A DNA stretch of 64,000 nt from NCBI RefSeq assembly GCF_902459465.1, contig NC_047082.1:9155407-9219406 (forward strand). The letters are read 5' to 3'. The translations under genes were made by a program, and so were the position numbers. Below are positions 23,006-37,400 of this stretch, one piece after another. The notes beneath the pieces are model-generated. The model was not told the origin of the DNA. It ran no database searches and saw nothing but the letters and a program-made list of their open reading frames with translations. The DNA is from Asterias rubens. Taxonomy: Eukaryota; Echinodermata; Asteroidea; Forcipulatida; Asteriidae. How positions within the stretch are numbered: position 1 is the first letter of the stretch; every line of letters starts with the position of its first letter.

Positions 23006-26000
23006 CTAGCCAACAACGATGCGGCGAATCACCAAGGCGATATTCACCACGAGGAAAGACGCCAGGAGGTTGCCAGCTGATGACGTGCCTCCATCATCCT
23101 TGTCGCAGTAGATGGCCTCGACGTCTTCCAGGTATTCCTTGCTCAGGAACTTGTCGTAGGTGTCTTTAGACCTGCGGTCCAGGAGCTGGACGGTGGAGTC
23201 TTTGAAGATGAGATTGTTAGAATTGGTGTAGTTGGACGAATCAAACATTCTAAACCCTGGACCTGTGTCACTCTTGAAAAGATTCTATGAAAAAAACCCA
23301 AAAAAAAAACACCTGAATGTTGGGTTGTATAGGCACTAAGGTGAGTCGAGTCTCTTGCATGGAACAGAAGTTGCAACATGATACAGGTTTCTTTGCAGGA
23401 TTCCGACTGACAGCATTGTGGCCAGCGCGCCCAAGCTGGTCTCATGCCATCACGCTTGACTGGTTTTAATAAGTAACACCATCGCAACATTCCTACCTAT
23501 CATACAATCTATGAAGGGGAAATGCATTCTCAAAAACAAAAGTATATTATTGTTTAACAAAAGTGACACTCAACCACTAATTAATCTTTCTTTCTTACTA
23601 TAACAAATTCATACTAGAATTTCAGGTAGATTAAAATAATTTCTGTTGGGCAAGTATTTCCAGTCAGCAATCAGCATACAAGGGCAAATATCAATTCACT
23701 GTCTTTTGCAAAGAAAATACAACTAAATATTTGTATATTTCTTTTCTGCCACAGCCAGGAACACTGAGGCGAACCCCTTCTCTTCTCGATAAGTGCACTG
23801 GGTTGTTTTGGGTGCGTTACACGACATAAGGGACCAACGGCTTTACGTCCCATCCGAAGGACGAAGCAGAGTTAAGTCACTCGCTTAAAGGCAGTAGACA
23901 CTATTGGTAATTACTCAAAATAATTATTGGCATAAAACCTTTCTTGGTGACAAGTAATGGGGAGAGGTTGGTGGTATAAAACATTGTGAGAAACAGCTCC
24001 CTCTGAAGTGCCATAGTTTTGGAGAAAGAAGTAATCTTCCACGAATTTGATTTCAAGACCTCAAGTTTAGAACTTGAGGTCTCGAAATTAACCATCTAAA
24101 CGCACACAACTTCGTGTGCAGGGTGTTTTCTTCTTTCATTATTATCTCACAACTTTGATCACCGATTGAGCTCAAATTTTCACAGGTTTGTCATTTTATG
24201 CATATGTTGAGATACACCAACTGTGAAGGCTAGTCTTTGACAATTACCAACAGTGTCCACTGCCTTTAAGAAACACAAAGGCTTGAGTTCGGTGCTCTTA
24301 AGCCCTCCACCATGACACTTATTAAATCAAACTGAATGGACTGTTTTTCTCTGCATTTGCATCTATGAACTGTTTGCAAAGGTCCATATCAAACCAAAGT
24401 TGAAATCCTTCAACTCCTTGAAAAGATAATACTGCTTGGCCACGACACTTACATGAAGTGTCTCTCCAAAAAGAAAGAAAACAAACAAACCTGTCCATTA
24501 GTCAACAGGTCGACCATATCCTTCTTCTCGGCAGCAGTCTTGTCGCCAGACGTGACCACAGCGTGTGATGGTACCCTGGCAAGATTGCAGTTCATGTAGT
24601 CATCTATCTCGGCTCTGGAACCGTCTGGGCACAGCAACTGGTAGTCTGCCTTATTCAGATTTATCGCCCAACTAGCTTTGTTTGTCCCGCCGGTGTTGTC
24701 CCCTACTGTAGTGTGCTTCACAAAGGCAACGTCACCCGCCCCTTCAGCCATGCATCTGCAGTAATCAAAAGATAATATGGCTATTATCTTTGCGTCACTG
24801 CGGGGCCCAATTTCATAGAGCTGCTTAAGCAGAAAATATCGCCTAACATTTGTCTACTATTAAAAAAGCAGAAATGAGCCGGATACCAGTGACAAATTGT
24901 TCTTGTGACATGTTAGTTTGGCTGGTACCCTTACTCTGGTAAGCGCACTTTTGTTATGCTTAGCTACTTGGTGTGCTTAAGCAGCATTATGAAATTGGGC
25001 CAAGTACATTGAAGAAGTAATCTAAACAGGGCCCAATTTCATGGCCGTGCTTACCAACACTTACGAAATGCGGATTTACGCACTAACGTCTAGCATATTT
25101 CACGGGTTTGCCGGAAACTTTTGCTTGTGCGTGTGCGTACTACATGTTCCTAGGTATTCTTAGCTAAAAAAAGCTAGAGCAGAAATTTGGCGCCTGCACA
25201 GTACGCAGATAATGGTGATCGCAGGTGCAGAATTCGACGGTAAGCAGAGCCATGAACAAAAATAATCCACAGGCATAATACCCAGGTGGGATTCGAACCC
25301 AAGACACCTATTAAACATCATTCAAATATATGTGGTGCTTACTGTTCAGTAAAATGGAGTGACTAAATCAAATAAGCAACGGATTTATCTTCAACCTACC
25401 GGAATGCACCAGCGTAGCCAGCGTACGGTTCTGCAGCACTAGATGCACATTTGTCAGTTCCTACTCCTGTACAAAGCGCACAAAGGCTTTCTGGGTTGGT
25501 ACCATCGGGGTCATTTTTCTCTGCTTTGCTTCCCGACGCACAGCTTTCACTGAAAAACTCACCTTTAAAAAAAAAAAAAAAAAAAATTCTTAATTAATTA
25601 TAAAAATAATATACAATGTAGTTGAAAAGATATTTCATGAGCAGAAATTAATGATTTACCTAAATATTCCAATTAGCAGTTACCAGTAAATAATAACCAG
25701 TTTTTATAAAGCACTTTTTACACCCGAAGGGCGTTTTAAAGTGCTTCGAATATTATTATACCCCCTGGTGGCTGGCCCTTAAATCATTCCTTAAACCATC
25801 TCAGCTCACTGAGGTGTATACTCCTCAGTGCAAAAAGTTTGCGTACTCGGCTAAATCAATCGCAAGAACCATCTCTGCCCTAACAGGTACCCATTGACCC
25901 CTGGTTGGAGAGAAGCATGTTAAGTGTCAGAACTCCCTAATCCACACTCTGTCGAACAAAATCTCAAAAACTGGAGTTCGGTGCTCTTATCCGCCCGACC

Positions 26001-28402
26001 ACACAACACCCTAGTAAGTGTAGTCGTCACCTTGCAGTGGCCGTCCAGCCCTGCGATGTCAAGGCGATTTCTTATTAAAAATAACTTCAAAACAAACTCC
26101 TTACCGACAGCTTGAGGGATGTCACAGGTTTCGGTTACGACGATGTCACCGCGAGTGATAAGGAAGCCTACTGGGACGATCCATCCAACGGTCCTCATTA
26201 TACCTGTGTGACAAGACTTCTTCCCCTATGGACACAAAATCAATCCAGAAATAATAATAAAATTAACATCAGTCTGATTGACGATGACTAGAGCAACTAG
26301 TCAAAAAGTTTAAAAACTCACTCTGCGGTAGGGCAGTTTATAATAACAATCCTATAAGCTAAAGTAGGAGTCCCACCCATTTGTCATACCTTCAGCCTAG
26401 GGATTAAAGACAGTGTACACTATTGGTAATTGTCAAAGACTAGCCTTCACAGTTGGTGTATCTCAACATATGCATAAAATAACAAACCTGTGAACGTTTT
26501 AGCTCAATCGGTCGTCGAAGTTGCGAGATAATAATGAAAGAAAAAAACACCCTTGTCACACGCAGTTGTGTGCGTTTAGATGGTTGATTTCGAGACCTCA
26601 AGTTCTAAATCTGAGGTTTCAAAATCAAATTCGTGGAAAATTACTTCCTTCTCGAAAACTACGTCACTTCAGAGGGAGCCGTTTCTCACAATGTTTTATA
26701 CCATCAACCTCTCCCCATTACTCGTCACCAAGAAAGGTTTTATGCTAATAATTATTTTGAGTAATTACCAATAGTGTCCACTGCCTTTAAAAAGCAGGAC
26801 AGTTCTTTTCAGAACAGAGAAGTCTCCCGAAAAAAAAAAACAATAACGTTTCTAAAGCCCCATAATATATCCAATAAATTGCCTAACAGGTGCTGTGCAT
26901 AAAAGGTTTACTACAAGAACACTATACATTTTTTAAAGCTATACATGCTAAAAAGATAAGAAATTCATTCAAATCAAACCAGGCATAGATTTTAAAAAGT
27001 CAGAGCAAAATATGCACAAATCAATGTACACAAACAATTTAAAAACGCATGAATTAATGTACACAAACAATTTAAAAACGCATGAATCAATGTACACAAA
27101 CAATTTAAAAACGCATGAATTAATGTACACAATCAATTTAAACAAGTCCACTTATATTCAGCATTAAATAGATGAGTCTTAAGATGCAATTTAAAAACAG
27201 CAATGGAGTTCAAATTTCTTTAGTCTGCAGGAAGACTGTTCCATAGCTGTGGTGTCACCCTGCAGTAAGCTCTTCCTCAAACTGATTTAAAGGGTCCAGC
27301 CGTCGATTTCACCAAACTCTTCCTAACTTAGGATTAATCTTAGGACTTATGACAGGTTCAGATCCGTATCAAAATACGTAGGACGCACTGAACCCGTGCT
27401 AAGTTAGGATGGGTTACTCGTCCTAACTCGAGTTAGGATTAATCCTAGCGTTTCGTGAAATCGGCTGCAGGTACTTTTTTGAAAAACAAAACACAATGTC
27501 CACAGGTTTACATTAAACTTGCACAGTTTGAAGATAATGATGGTAGAAAAAATTCCTTTAAAATATTTCTTTCTGAGGTGCCGTGTCTGAAACTGCGACT
27601 TTGGCTACAGCTGCGGCTAGATCAGCGCGTCTATTAGTGTTGAAGAATAGGCAGATGTGCACACTAGCCATAGCGGTAGCCGAATTCGCTATTTCAGACT
27701 GGTCTTACCTTCAGGTCGTTGATGGTGAATGTAGTATCTCTTTTGACGACAGCAATACCCCAGTAGGTGCTGTCCCCTTGCCCGTAATCCTCTGCCATGA
27801 TTGGGGAGACGCCACTCTCACGCCCTGCCTTGTACAGAACTCCAGCATCAAGGGTGATCAGATCAGCGCGATCGTCTATGGATTTTGGAGAAAGTTCAGA
27901 ATTCTTATTATTATTATTTATTTGGCATTCAATCATGAACAGAGAGAGCAAGACAATAATCAAAATGACACAAGAACATACAACAGGGACAGCATGCCAG
28001 AACAAAAAACAGTAACCTAACATCTGTGGCCTGAGGGCCTGTTTCCTATGCTACTGGCTTTAGAAATGATAACTATCCAAAATGTTTACTAAATTCAGCT
28101 GACTGTTCACTGATCATAAAAGTTGAAATGTTGTAAAAATGATAATAGAAGACCCACACAAGCCTTCATTTGGGTATTTTGATTAAAAATAGGTAACTTT
28201 ATATACACATATTGTATGATTGATTAAAACAATCATACAACATGTGTATAGTGACCTCAAGAGTCAAATTGTGTATACAAATGATGGCAAAAAATGGTCG
28301 GTCGTATTGGCATAGATTTTTTTTTTCCACAAGAGTTTGCTAAACAATTTGAGGAAAGTGATGAGAAACTAGCAAACTAGAGAAAACAAACTAAAAAGAA
28401 AT

Positions 28403-28477
<75 letters not shown>

Positions 28478-31400
28478 CATTACAAACATTTACATATAGA
28501 AACAATTTGATTTTACAAAACTAAAACTGTAAGCTTGTAGGCTGGGATGCCTTGGACAAAGCAAAACTTTAGCCCCTTTCACACGAGAGCAATTTAGCAA
28601 GGGTCCCTTGCTAAATTGTAGCATGGTTGTAAGATTTTACAAAATGCACCTCGTGTGAAAGGACAACATTTTTTGGAGTGTCCAGGGTCCCTTGTCAAAT
28701 CTTGTCCAACATTGCTACATTTTGTCGGAGGTCCGGACCTACGACAAAATCTTACACTAGCGGAAGTTTTTACAAAGGACGTGGGCTACATCATCGGGTG
28801 AAAGGAATCCTTGTTTATTGAACGACGTCCTAGGACAAAAATGCCCATACAGCGCATGCTATTGTGGGTGCTATCTTGTCCAATCAGAAGGTGATCAGGA
28901 TTACCAATTCGTCATATCACTCTCATGTCGCACAAAGGTTGTTAGTTTTTTAACTTTAGTGGGAAAGCTCACAAAATCAGTCCCACACAGTGATAACAAA
29001 AAAACAATCCACACTCGTAAATTTTGTAGCAAAGAACCCTGGCTACATTTTGGACGTGTGAAAAGGGCTAAAGAATGACGTGAAACTGACGAGCATACTT
29101 GTGATTTCAGCAACACAATCCAAATCAGTGTAGCTTTGGAAGCAGGATACACGTGGAGTGAAACCCTCGCCCGCGAAGGCCGAACTCATGGCTCGACATT
29201 TCTCCTTCTCAAAGTCAGAGGTCACACACCAGCGGAGGGTGTTTGCTGGACATTTTTCCAGACCTAGATGAAAGGAAAAAAAATTGTCAAGATTTAGTTT
29301 CAGTTGATGTATGACCTCAACATCTGACATCACACTTTGAGGCACGTAAATAACATCAGCCGTCGATTTCACAAAGCGTTAGGACTCGTCTTATCTAGAG
29401 TTAGGATGAATAACTCGTCCTAACTTAGGATTAATCTTAAGGTCTGCATGCTACAGTGCAGGGTTGGGACTCGTCCGAAGTCCTAAGATTAGTCGTAAGT
29501 TAGGAAGAGTTTTGTGAAATCGATGGCAGATACTTGCATTTAGAACCTGCTAGTTGCCTGCTAGGGACAATAATACGGAGTTGGTCTAGTTGGTAAGACA
29601 CTGCTCTAGTATTGCAAGGTCGTGGGTTCGAATCCCACCCGAGTAATATGCCTGTGTTTTCTTTTCACAGAGCTCGGGAAAGTGCTGAATAAACAGTGGT
29701 TACACATATCAATGTAAACGAGTAGAACTACAATGAATAACATCATTACAGAGCTGAAAATGCTAAAAATTGGAGCAAGTAACAAGGTATTTTGGCATGG
29801 TAACCTTTTTCGAGTAAGCATAATTTTGTTGTGCTTGACTATTTTATGTGCTTAATTTTATTTATTTGGGTTTGGGAGTCATGACACCTGTTCCTGAGCA
29901 ATACACTTAATTACATGCTTCTCTCCACCCAGGGGTAAATGGGTACCTGTGAGGACAGAGATGGTTCTTGTGATTGATTTAGCCATGTAGCGCATATTAG
30001 TTGCACGGGGCTGTATTCAACCCAGGGAGCTGAGATGGTTTAAGGAATGAATCAAGGCCCAGTGACCAGGGGTAATAATGTGAAGCGCTTTGGGACGCCC
30101 TTCCGGTGTTAAAACCTAAAAACCGACTATTATCATTATTTTTAATTGTTCCCCATAATTTATAACCCTCAATAGAACCTTTTAGAGTAGCGAGGTACGA
30201 TTCACCCAGGTATTGGGCATAATCTTTGTCGACAACATTCTTGAGTGAAACTGTAGAATCCTTGAACAGAAGGTCGGAGCCTCCTGTGTAGAGTGTCGAG
30301 TCGAACATGGAGAAACCGTTCGAGTTGACATCCTCACCAAAAAGAGTCTACCACAAAGAATAAATCAAACATTACGGAAAAGATAACGGCAAGTTTCTAT
30401 TCACGATACATCTTTTGGTTTCTTGGAAATGGTTTAAAGTTTGGTTAAAGGGTTTCAATACCTTTTGTAGATCAAGTATTGGGCAAGTATTTATTTTTCA
30501 TTTATTTACTTGTTTATTGATTTATCTAGATACTCATTTGATTATTATTTACTCTTCCCAAAATGTAAATTTTGTTGTTTTAGTAAATTTTCTGTATTAC
30601 CTTGATAATTTATTAATTGTAAGTGTAACTAATTAAATAATGTTCAATACCTGAGCTTGCTGAAGCACATCTCGAAAATCGGCAAGAACGGTTGAAATGT
30701 ATTTACTGGAGGTCATGACAGCGTGTGTTGGAACCTGTAAACAAAACAAACACCACAAATTGTCTTAAAGGCAGTGGACACTATCGGTAATTGTACTTGA
30801 AATAATGATGAGCATAAAACCTTACTTGGTAACGAGTAATGGGGAGAGGTTGATAGTATAAAACATTGTAAGAAAACTCTGAAACTCCGAAAACTATGTT
30901 ACTTCAGAGGGAGCCGTTTCAATGTTTTATACTATCTACAGCTCTACGTCGTTTCAAGACTGCCGTAAAGAATGGTCGGCCTTCGTCAACCAGCCGCAGA
31001 CACACTTGTGAGTGGTTTATTATAATATAACTCTTAACACAATAACTACATAAGTTCCCCAACCAAAATCAACCCGACTCCCTCCGAAAAAAAAAAAAAG
31101 AACAAGACACAATTATTCACTCACAAAAGCAAGATTGCAGTTGGCCTCACTTCCGACCGCTGCTCTGCTACCATCAGGACACAGCAATTCAAAGTCAGCG
31201 CTCGATAAGTCGCGTGCCCAGTCGTCACCGCTTGCCCCGTCGGTGTATTGGGTGATCGTAACTGGTTTGATGAACGCCACATCACCTGCGCCTTCAGCCA
31301 AACATCTTGATCAAGAAGAAGGGAAACATTAATTGTCACCTACTGCAGCAAATTGGTAATGGAAGTACAACTGAGAGCCATAAAGCTTAGACATTGGCCC

Positions 31401-34400
31401 TTTTCGAATCCACCGTCTCAGCTTTGGATTCAGCTTCAGGCTCCATTCCCCGTCTTATATAAGCACACGCGCATGTCAAAACAACCGCAGGGCTAAGCTA
31501 GCCTGAGCTGAATCTTGAGCTGAAGCCGCGGATTCAGAAAGGGGTTTTCATGATGATAAGCAGCTAAAGAGTGTGGACTTTACAGGGGTGAGAGTCAATA
31601 CTAACAAGCAGTCTGAAACTTGGATACAAGTTCAAAGGTATGTTGAAATGTTGGCATTTCTACTGTTTGGTAACCCCTGGGGTTAAGATTCCAAGAAAAT
31701 TTTGGAAACAGTATCCAAAGCACCAGAGTAGAGGACAAATGAGCAGGATTTCTTTATTTGTGGAAACAAATATTTTCTGATTTTCTTCACCAGACCGACA
31801 TAAAAAGACTTAATTCAGCCAAAAGACTGAACAGTCTCATCCCTGACTTTACCTGAATGCGCCAGCATAGTTATAGTACAGCTCGCTGGAGCTGCGAGAA
31901 CAGTCAGTGCTCAGACACAGATCACACAAACTATCAGGGTTAGTACCAAATGGATCGTAGTCGGGAGACTTAGCACCTGGGAAGGATCAAACAAACATTA
32001 TTAATCACTAAAATTCAAAGTTTCTTTTTCTTGCGAAATCAACTTCAGAGTTCCCCCTAAACAGTAACTCGTTGGCCAGATGCAATAAAAATGGTCAAGT
32101 AACAATGTTTAGTGTCCCCGCTCGCTTCCATTTTAGAGCCGCTTGTATTCAAAGCTGTGTCGAAAGGTAAACACACATCGGGTCTCAGTAGGGCTGTATA
32201 ACAGGGACTTTTCGTTTTCGACAACGGATGGTTCCGCGACGGTAAAGATGACATTTGGCGTCATCTGCGCATGCGTCGGCTTTGACGACTGTCGTCCCTC
32301 AATTTCTATGACAGTACTTGGGATGAATCTTCGTTGTGCTAAAAACGACAACGTTTAGCTGAACAACCGTCGCAGAACCATCCGTCGTCGAAAAACGAAA
32401 AGTCCCTAACATTATGGATAAGAGAAAGAAAAAAAACCACCCAGGATATCATTTAGGGCTGCATAGTACAAGGATAAGAGCTAGTGTTAAAAGGGGCTTT
32501 TGTGGATTCAGCTACAACAAAGGTTCGGTTGTGAAGGGTTTTACTTGAATAACCACCCACACAATAATGGACCCATTTTCAGAACTAAAACCCCTCCAGA
32601 TCCCATTCTTGGATGTGCACCAGAGCACGACGACTGAAACCCACATTCACTATCTGTCTAGACATCAAATGTGGGTCCAGTTCATCTATCACTTCTTCTT
32701 GGTGTATCTAAACATATTAGGCATAAAATAACGAACCTGTCAACATTTGAAATCAACTCGTCAATGAAGTTGTAAGATAATAATGAAAGAAAAAGCGCCC
32801 TTGTCACACGCGTTGTGTGCGTTTAGATGCTTGATGTTGAGACCTCACATTCTAATTATGAGGTCTTGAAATCAAATCCGTGGAAAATTACTTCTTTCTC
32901 GAAAACTACATTATTTCAGAGGGAGCCGTTTCTCACAACATTTTATATTATCAACCTCTCCCCATTACTCGTAATCAAGAAAGGTTTTATGATAATAATT
33001 ATTTTGAGTAGTTACCAATAGTGTCCACTGCCTTTATTAGATAATCGATAAAACAGGAATGAAACTGAATAAATAATCAAATAATACAAAATAGCAAAAC
33101 CACTCATCCATAAGCTGAAACCTCCATTATTTTATGCCAAGTGAACGTGTGAAAGTTGCATTCAGTATACAGCTCCTTCTTAAAATGGGTTTTCTTTAAA
33201 CTTTCAATTAAATAGAAGCTAAGCACTAAACGTTTCGGTTCATCAAACTGGTTCATAATAAAACGCATCGATAAACTTTTCTTCTGAATATGTAACTAAA
33301 CAATTTTGTTGAAGGGATTTTCTGGGATTAGTAGAGCCAACAATGGAGTAACAGACAGGGTTCATCCATTGTGCAATCAACAATGTATAATATGACAAAA
33401 CAAACCCATTAAATAATCTGGGCCGAGTCACGAAGAAAAGAAGAAAACAAATAAACCCATTAAATAATCTGGGCCGAGTCACGAAGAAAAAAAAAAAAAA
33501 ATCTTACACAATTTGAAAGTCCTATTTGATTTCATAACAACCAAAATCTGACTTCACTTCAGAGGGGAAATATTTCCTAGAAGTAAAAAAAAAATTGTTC
33601 TAGTATAAACCTACATACCTGCATACCCTACTACTACCTTGGCGAAAGGTACATAAACGACTGGACTACTACTTTAAGCTTATAAATAGGTGTGTTATTA
33701 ACAGCACTACCATGGAGAGAGTTCTATAATTTGTCTCAGCGTTTCGACTAGGATAGTTTGCTCTATGTCTTCGTCAGGCGACTGAAAGCAGATTCATACA
33801 ATGTAGGCTTATCAATCAATTGTTACATCATGACTTGATGACTACTTTTTAGTATTATCAATCGTCAGCAAATAGCCAGGCTTTTAGCTAGAAAACCACT
33901 TCACCCTTGTACCTTGTCTATTGAGCTTAAATCTAGGTTAATACAGTCACCTGGGGACCTTGCGTCACACCCAACAAACAAAGCCGACAATACAACAGCT
34001 CAAGACACTGGTTCTAGAAGGGACCAATGTTTGAGGTTGTGCTTTAGCTATTTCTCATGAAGAGGAAGTTGAATGATGGATATGTCAAGGTTTTTCAGGG
34101 GATGGAGGGGGGGGACACCAGCCAGTGGGATAAGTAAGCTTTTTGTCAACGGCTTTCTCACGTTTCCATTATTCAAATGAAGAGAAAAAAAACGGATGTT
34201 TTTCAACACAGAACTAGTCGGTCAAAATTATCACGATACACGTTTCAGTATTTTTTCTCTTTACAAACCTGGAGCACAGCTTTGGCTGAAGAAATTCCCG
34301 GCAGATGTAATGTCGTCCTGGCAGTCTTGGGGAGTCATATCACCTTTCTCCATGAGGAAACCTACGGGGACGTTCCATCCGGCGGTCTTCTTCACTCCGG

Positions 34401-37400
34401 TGTGGCACGACTTCTTTCCCCGAAGGTTATTGATGTTGATGCCCGTGTTTGACTTTTTCACCACGGCAATGGCATGGTAACCGTCTGGGTCTACAAGAAA
34501 TGAGAATTGGTATAAGAAGCTTTAATCTCTCAGTGGTTTTCTTGAAACTTGTTTACCGACTGGCTAGCAGGACCAGTAAAAGCCCGGTCCATACTTCCTG
34601 CGAATGTGATTCTGAAGCAAATTGTTTACTTCACAGGGCTGTTTCCGCAGCGATTGTTTTGCAAGAGGTTAGAACAAGTCAACTGATGAAAAGGTGCCCT
34701 TTCCCTTTCAAAAATGAAGAATACCTCAAACTCTGTACGACTGTATGACACAATAGTACCACAGTTTGCTCATCTGGAGGTTGCTATACAAAGGAATTAT
34801 TTTGTTATTCGGATACCGCTGGCCAACTATCCGAAATTAACCGGATATTTGAATAGTTTTTTCGCCGCTAGAGGGCGCTATTTAAAAAAAATAAAAAAAT
34901 ATGAAAAACCTTTTTTTTTGCCACTAGAGGGCGCTGTTCGTCGGAAATGTCATTGTTTTAACTCTTCACGGAGGTGAGCATAGTTAAATACTTAATTTAT
35001 GCTGTTTTATGCTGTCTTAATAGAAGTTTCATAAGGATTCAGACAAAAACATTCATATCAGTTGTCGTCCGACGTCCGCGGATATCCGGATATTAAAGAA
35101 TATCCGGTTACTTTGTTGTAATTACAGAACTATCCGGTTTATAAATAGGTATTCGCGCCCTATGCGGATATCCTGTTAAGAAAAAAAAAGGCATTCGCGG
35201 TTACGGATAGGAAAACCTATTCGCCATTAACCGGATATTCAAATAATTCGCCCAGGCCTAGCCATTTGACATACATGTAGCAGCTGTCTCTATAGTCTGA
35301 GGAACTCAAATGTAAGCGTTACATTGTGACTAAGCAAGTCATTGTACCAGACATTATTCAAATCTAACTCACAAAAGGCTTTTTCATTCCACTGCCTTGG
35401 TGTCCTTGACAAGATGAGTAGCTTAAGGCCGAGTCACACTGCAGCGATAACGAAAACGATAACGACCACGACGCAATGAAAACACATTCTATTGGGTGAA
35501 TTGCTCCACTCAGAATACGCACACGCTCATCCACCCAATAGAATGCCTTCTCATGGCTCCGTGATCGTTATCGTTTGCGTTATCACAGCAGTGTGACTCC
35601 GCCTCTATATTACTTACTGGCCTGCGCATACTGCTCGTTCATAATGGGTACCAAGCCGAACTCGAACCCTGCCTGATAAACGTCTCCACCATCAAGCGTG
35701 ATCAGATCGGCATCGCCGTTAGCAATTGCAGCCATGCATTCCTAGATACACACAAGGTACAGAAAAAGGAGGAGACATTCTTAACCAAGTCAAACAGCAA
35801 GGCTCACTTTCATGGAGCTGCAAAAGCACAAAAAGTAGCTAAGCACAACAGAAATCTGCTTACCAGAATAAGGTTACCAGCTTTAACTGGTATCCATTTC
35901 ATTTTTGCTAAGCAGAAAATCTTTAAGCAACATTTCCTGCTGAAATGACCAAGTAGCTGAGTGACACACCTGATACAGTACTGTCTACTTTCAAACACAA
36001 ACTCAAGACTCATCTGTTCAATTTGTCAGCTTTGCTAGCTTCCGGCGTCTTGGAATGGAACCATTCCAGATACTGTGCGCCTTATCAATTTTATGTTTTT
36101 ATTATTATTATTAAGTACCAAGCAGAAATAGAATAAAATCTTACCCTTGCAGAAGTGTGTGCAACACACCGCAGCAGTGTAGGCAATGAATTACTTGCAA
36201 ATGCCGTCTTCATTGCGGCACATTTTGCTTCTTCATGACTGGATATAGTGCACCAACGTACCTCAGTCACTGAAAATAATAATACAGACATCATTAAAAA
36301 TTTCATTTTTTTTTTTTTTTTCCAACTAAAAACAACTCCTCAAGGTAGGCAGGGTCATACATGCAGACTGGTACTGCACAAGAGCTACATTAGCACTTAA
36401 GCTGTCGATAGTGTTACTGTTTTGCAATAGGATTCACTGTTACTGGCCCAGAATTGTTCAAACAAGACCACAGCCGTTGATTTCACCAAACTTTTTCTAA
36501 CTTAGGATTCATCTTAATTAAGGACTTAGGACGAGTTCAGTTACGAATCCAAAGACGTTAGGAGGCATTGAACTCATCCTAAGTTAGGACGGGTTACTCG
36601 TCCTCACTCGAGACAGGATTAATGCTAGCGCTCCGTAAAACCGGCTGCAGAACAGTTCTAACATGCATAGCCTTGTTTTTATTTTATTATCCCATTTACT
36701 AGTAGAAATTAGAAATAAAAGAGGTTTTATCACACTCCAAGTCAACATTAAAACATAGCTTGTTTTTTACTCATAGCGTTATTACAGTGTAGTTTTCAAA
36801 GGCCTAGTCGATTGAAAAACCACAAGACCCCTGGACTTGTCTGTTTCTAAGTTTACAGACCCAACCCTAAAAGCACTACTGGCCTAGGGCCTACGTGTAA
36901 AAATCAAAGCCTGGTGTCATACATTTCTTTATGATTTACGTCAAGGTCAAGAGCACTACATGTACGTTGACAAAAACCAATCTATGACCTTAAGTCTCTT
37001 CAAGTTCAACACTTGACAGTTTTCCCAGGAGTTGGCCTTCCCACACTTAAACTATTACTGTAACACCTCCCCCCCACCCCCCCCCCCCCCCAATACAAAA
37101 CAAAACTCCTTGGTAATACTACCCTTAGTTAGGAGAAAGGTTAAACCAGAAAACCCTTGCTGGGGTTCATTTTTCTGAGGAACTTTATTGACAGCTACCT
37201 CTGAAACAAACCCAGAGAGTGGGTGGGGCTATAAATGACAGGAATTTCATTAGACCATGAGCTCATGGTGGAAATGGACTCCAGTTGATCTCTGTCTGCC
37301 CTTCAACAGCGCAAAGGGAAAACCCCTAAATGTCACCAGGGTGTTTATCAGACACAGGGTCCTTCAGTGAACAATGCTTCCTATTTTAGGTTCAAGGGAG

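Noticed and set aside
26969-27151. A CRISPR-like array or repetitive protein.
   Set aside because: Four direct 33-bp units without unique spacers in an animal intron: a plain minisatellite.
27583-28020. A 145-codon plus-strand ORF.
   Set aside because: It is the antisense shadow of transferrin exon 10 (27875-27709) extended into the intron.
29578-29650. Possible tRNA gene.
   Set aside because: Boxes A and B are present, but the ends do not pair as an acceptor stem and the same unit with a SINE body occurs reversed at 62590-62760.
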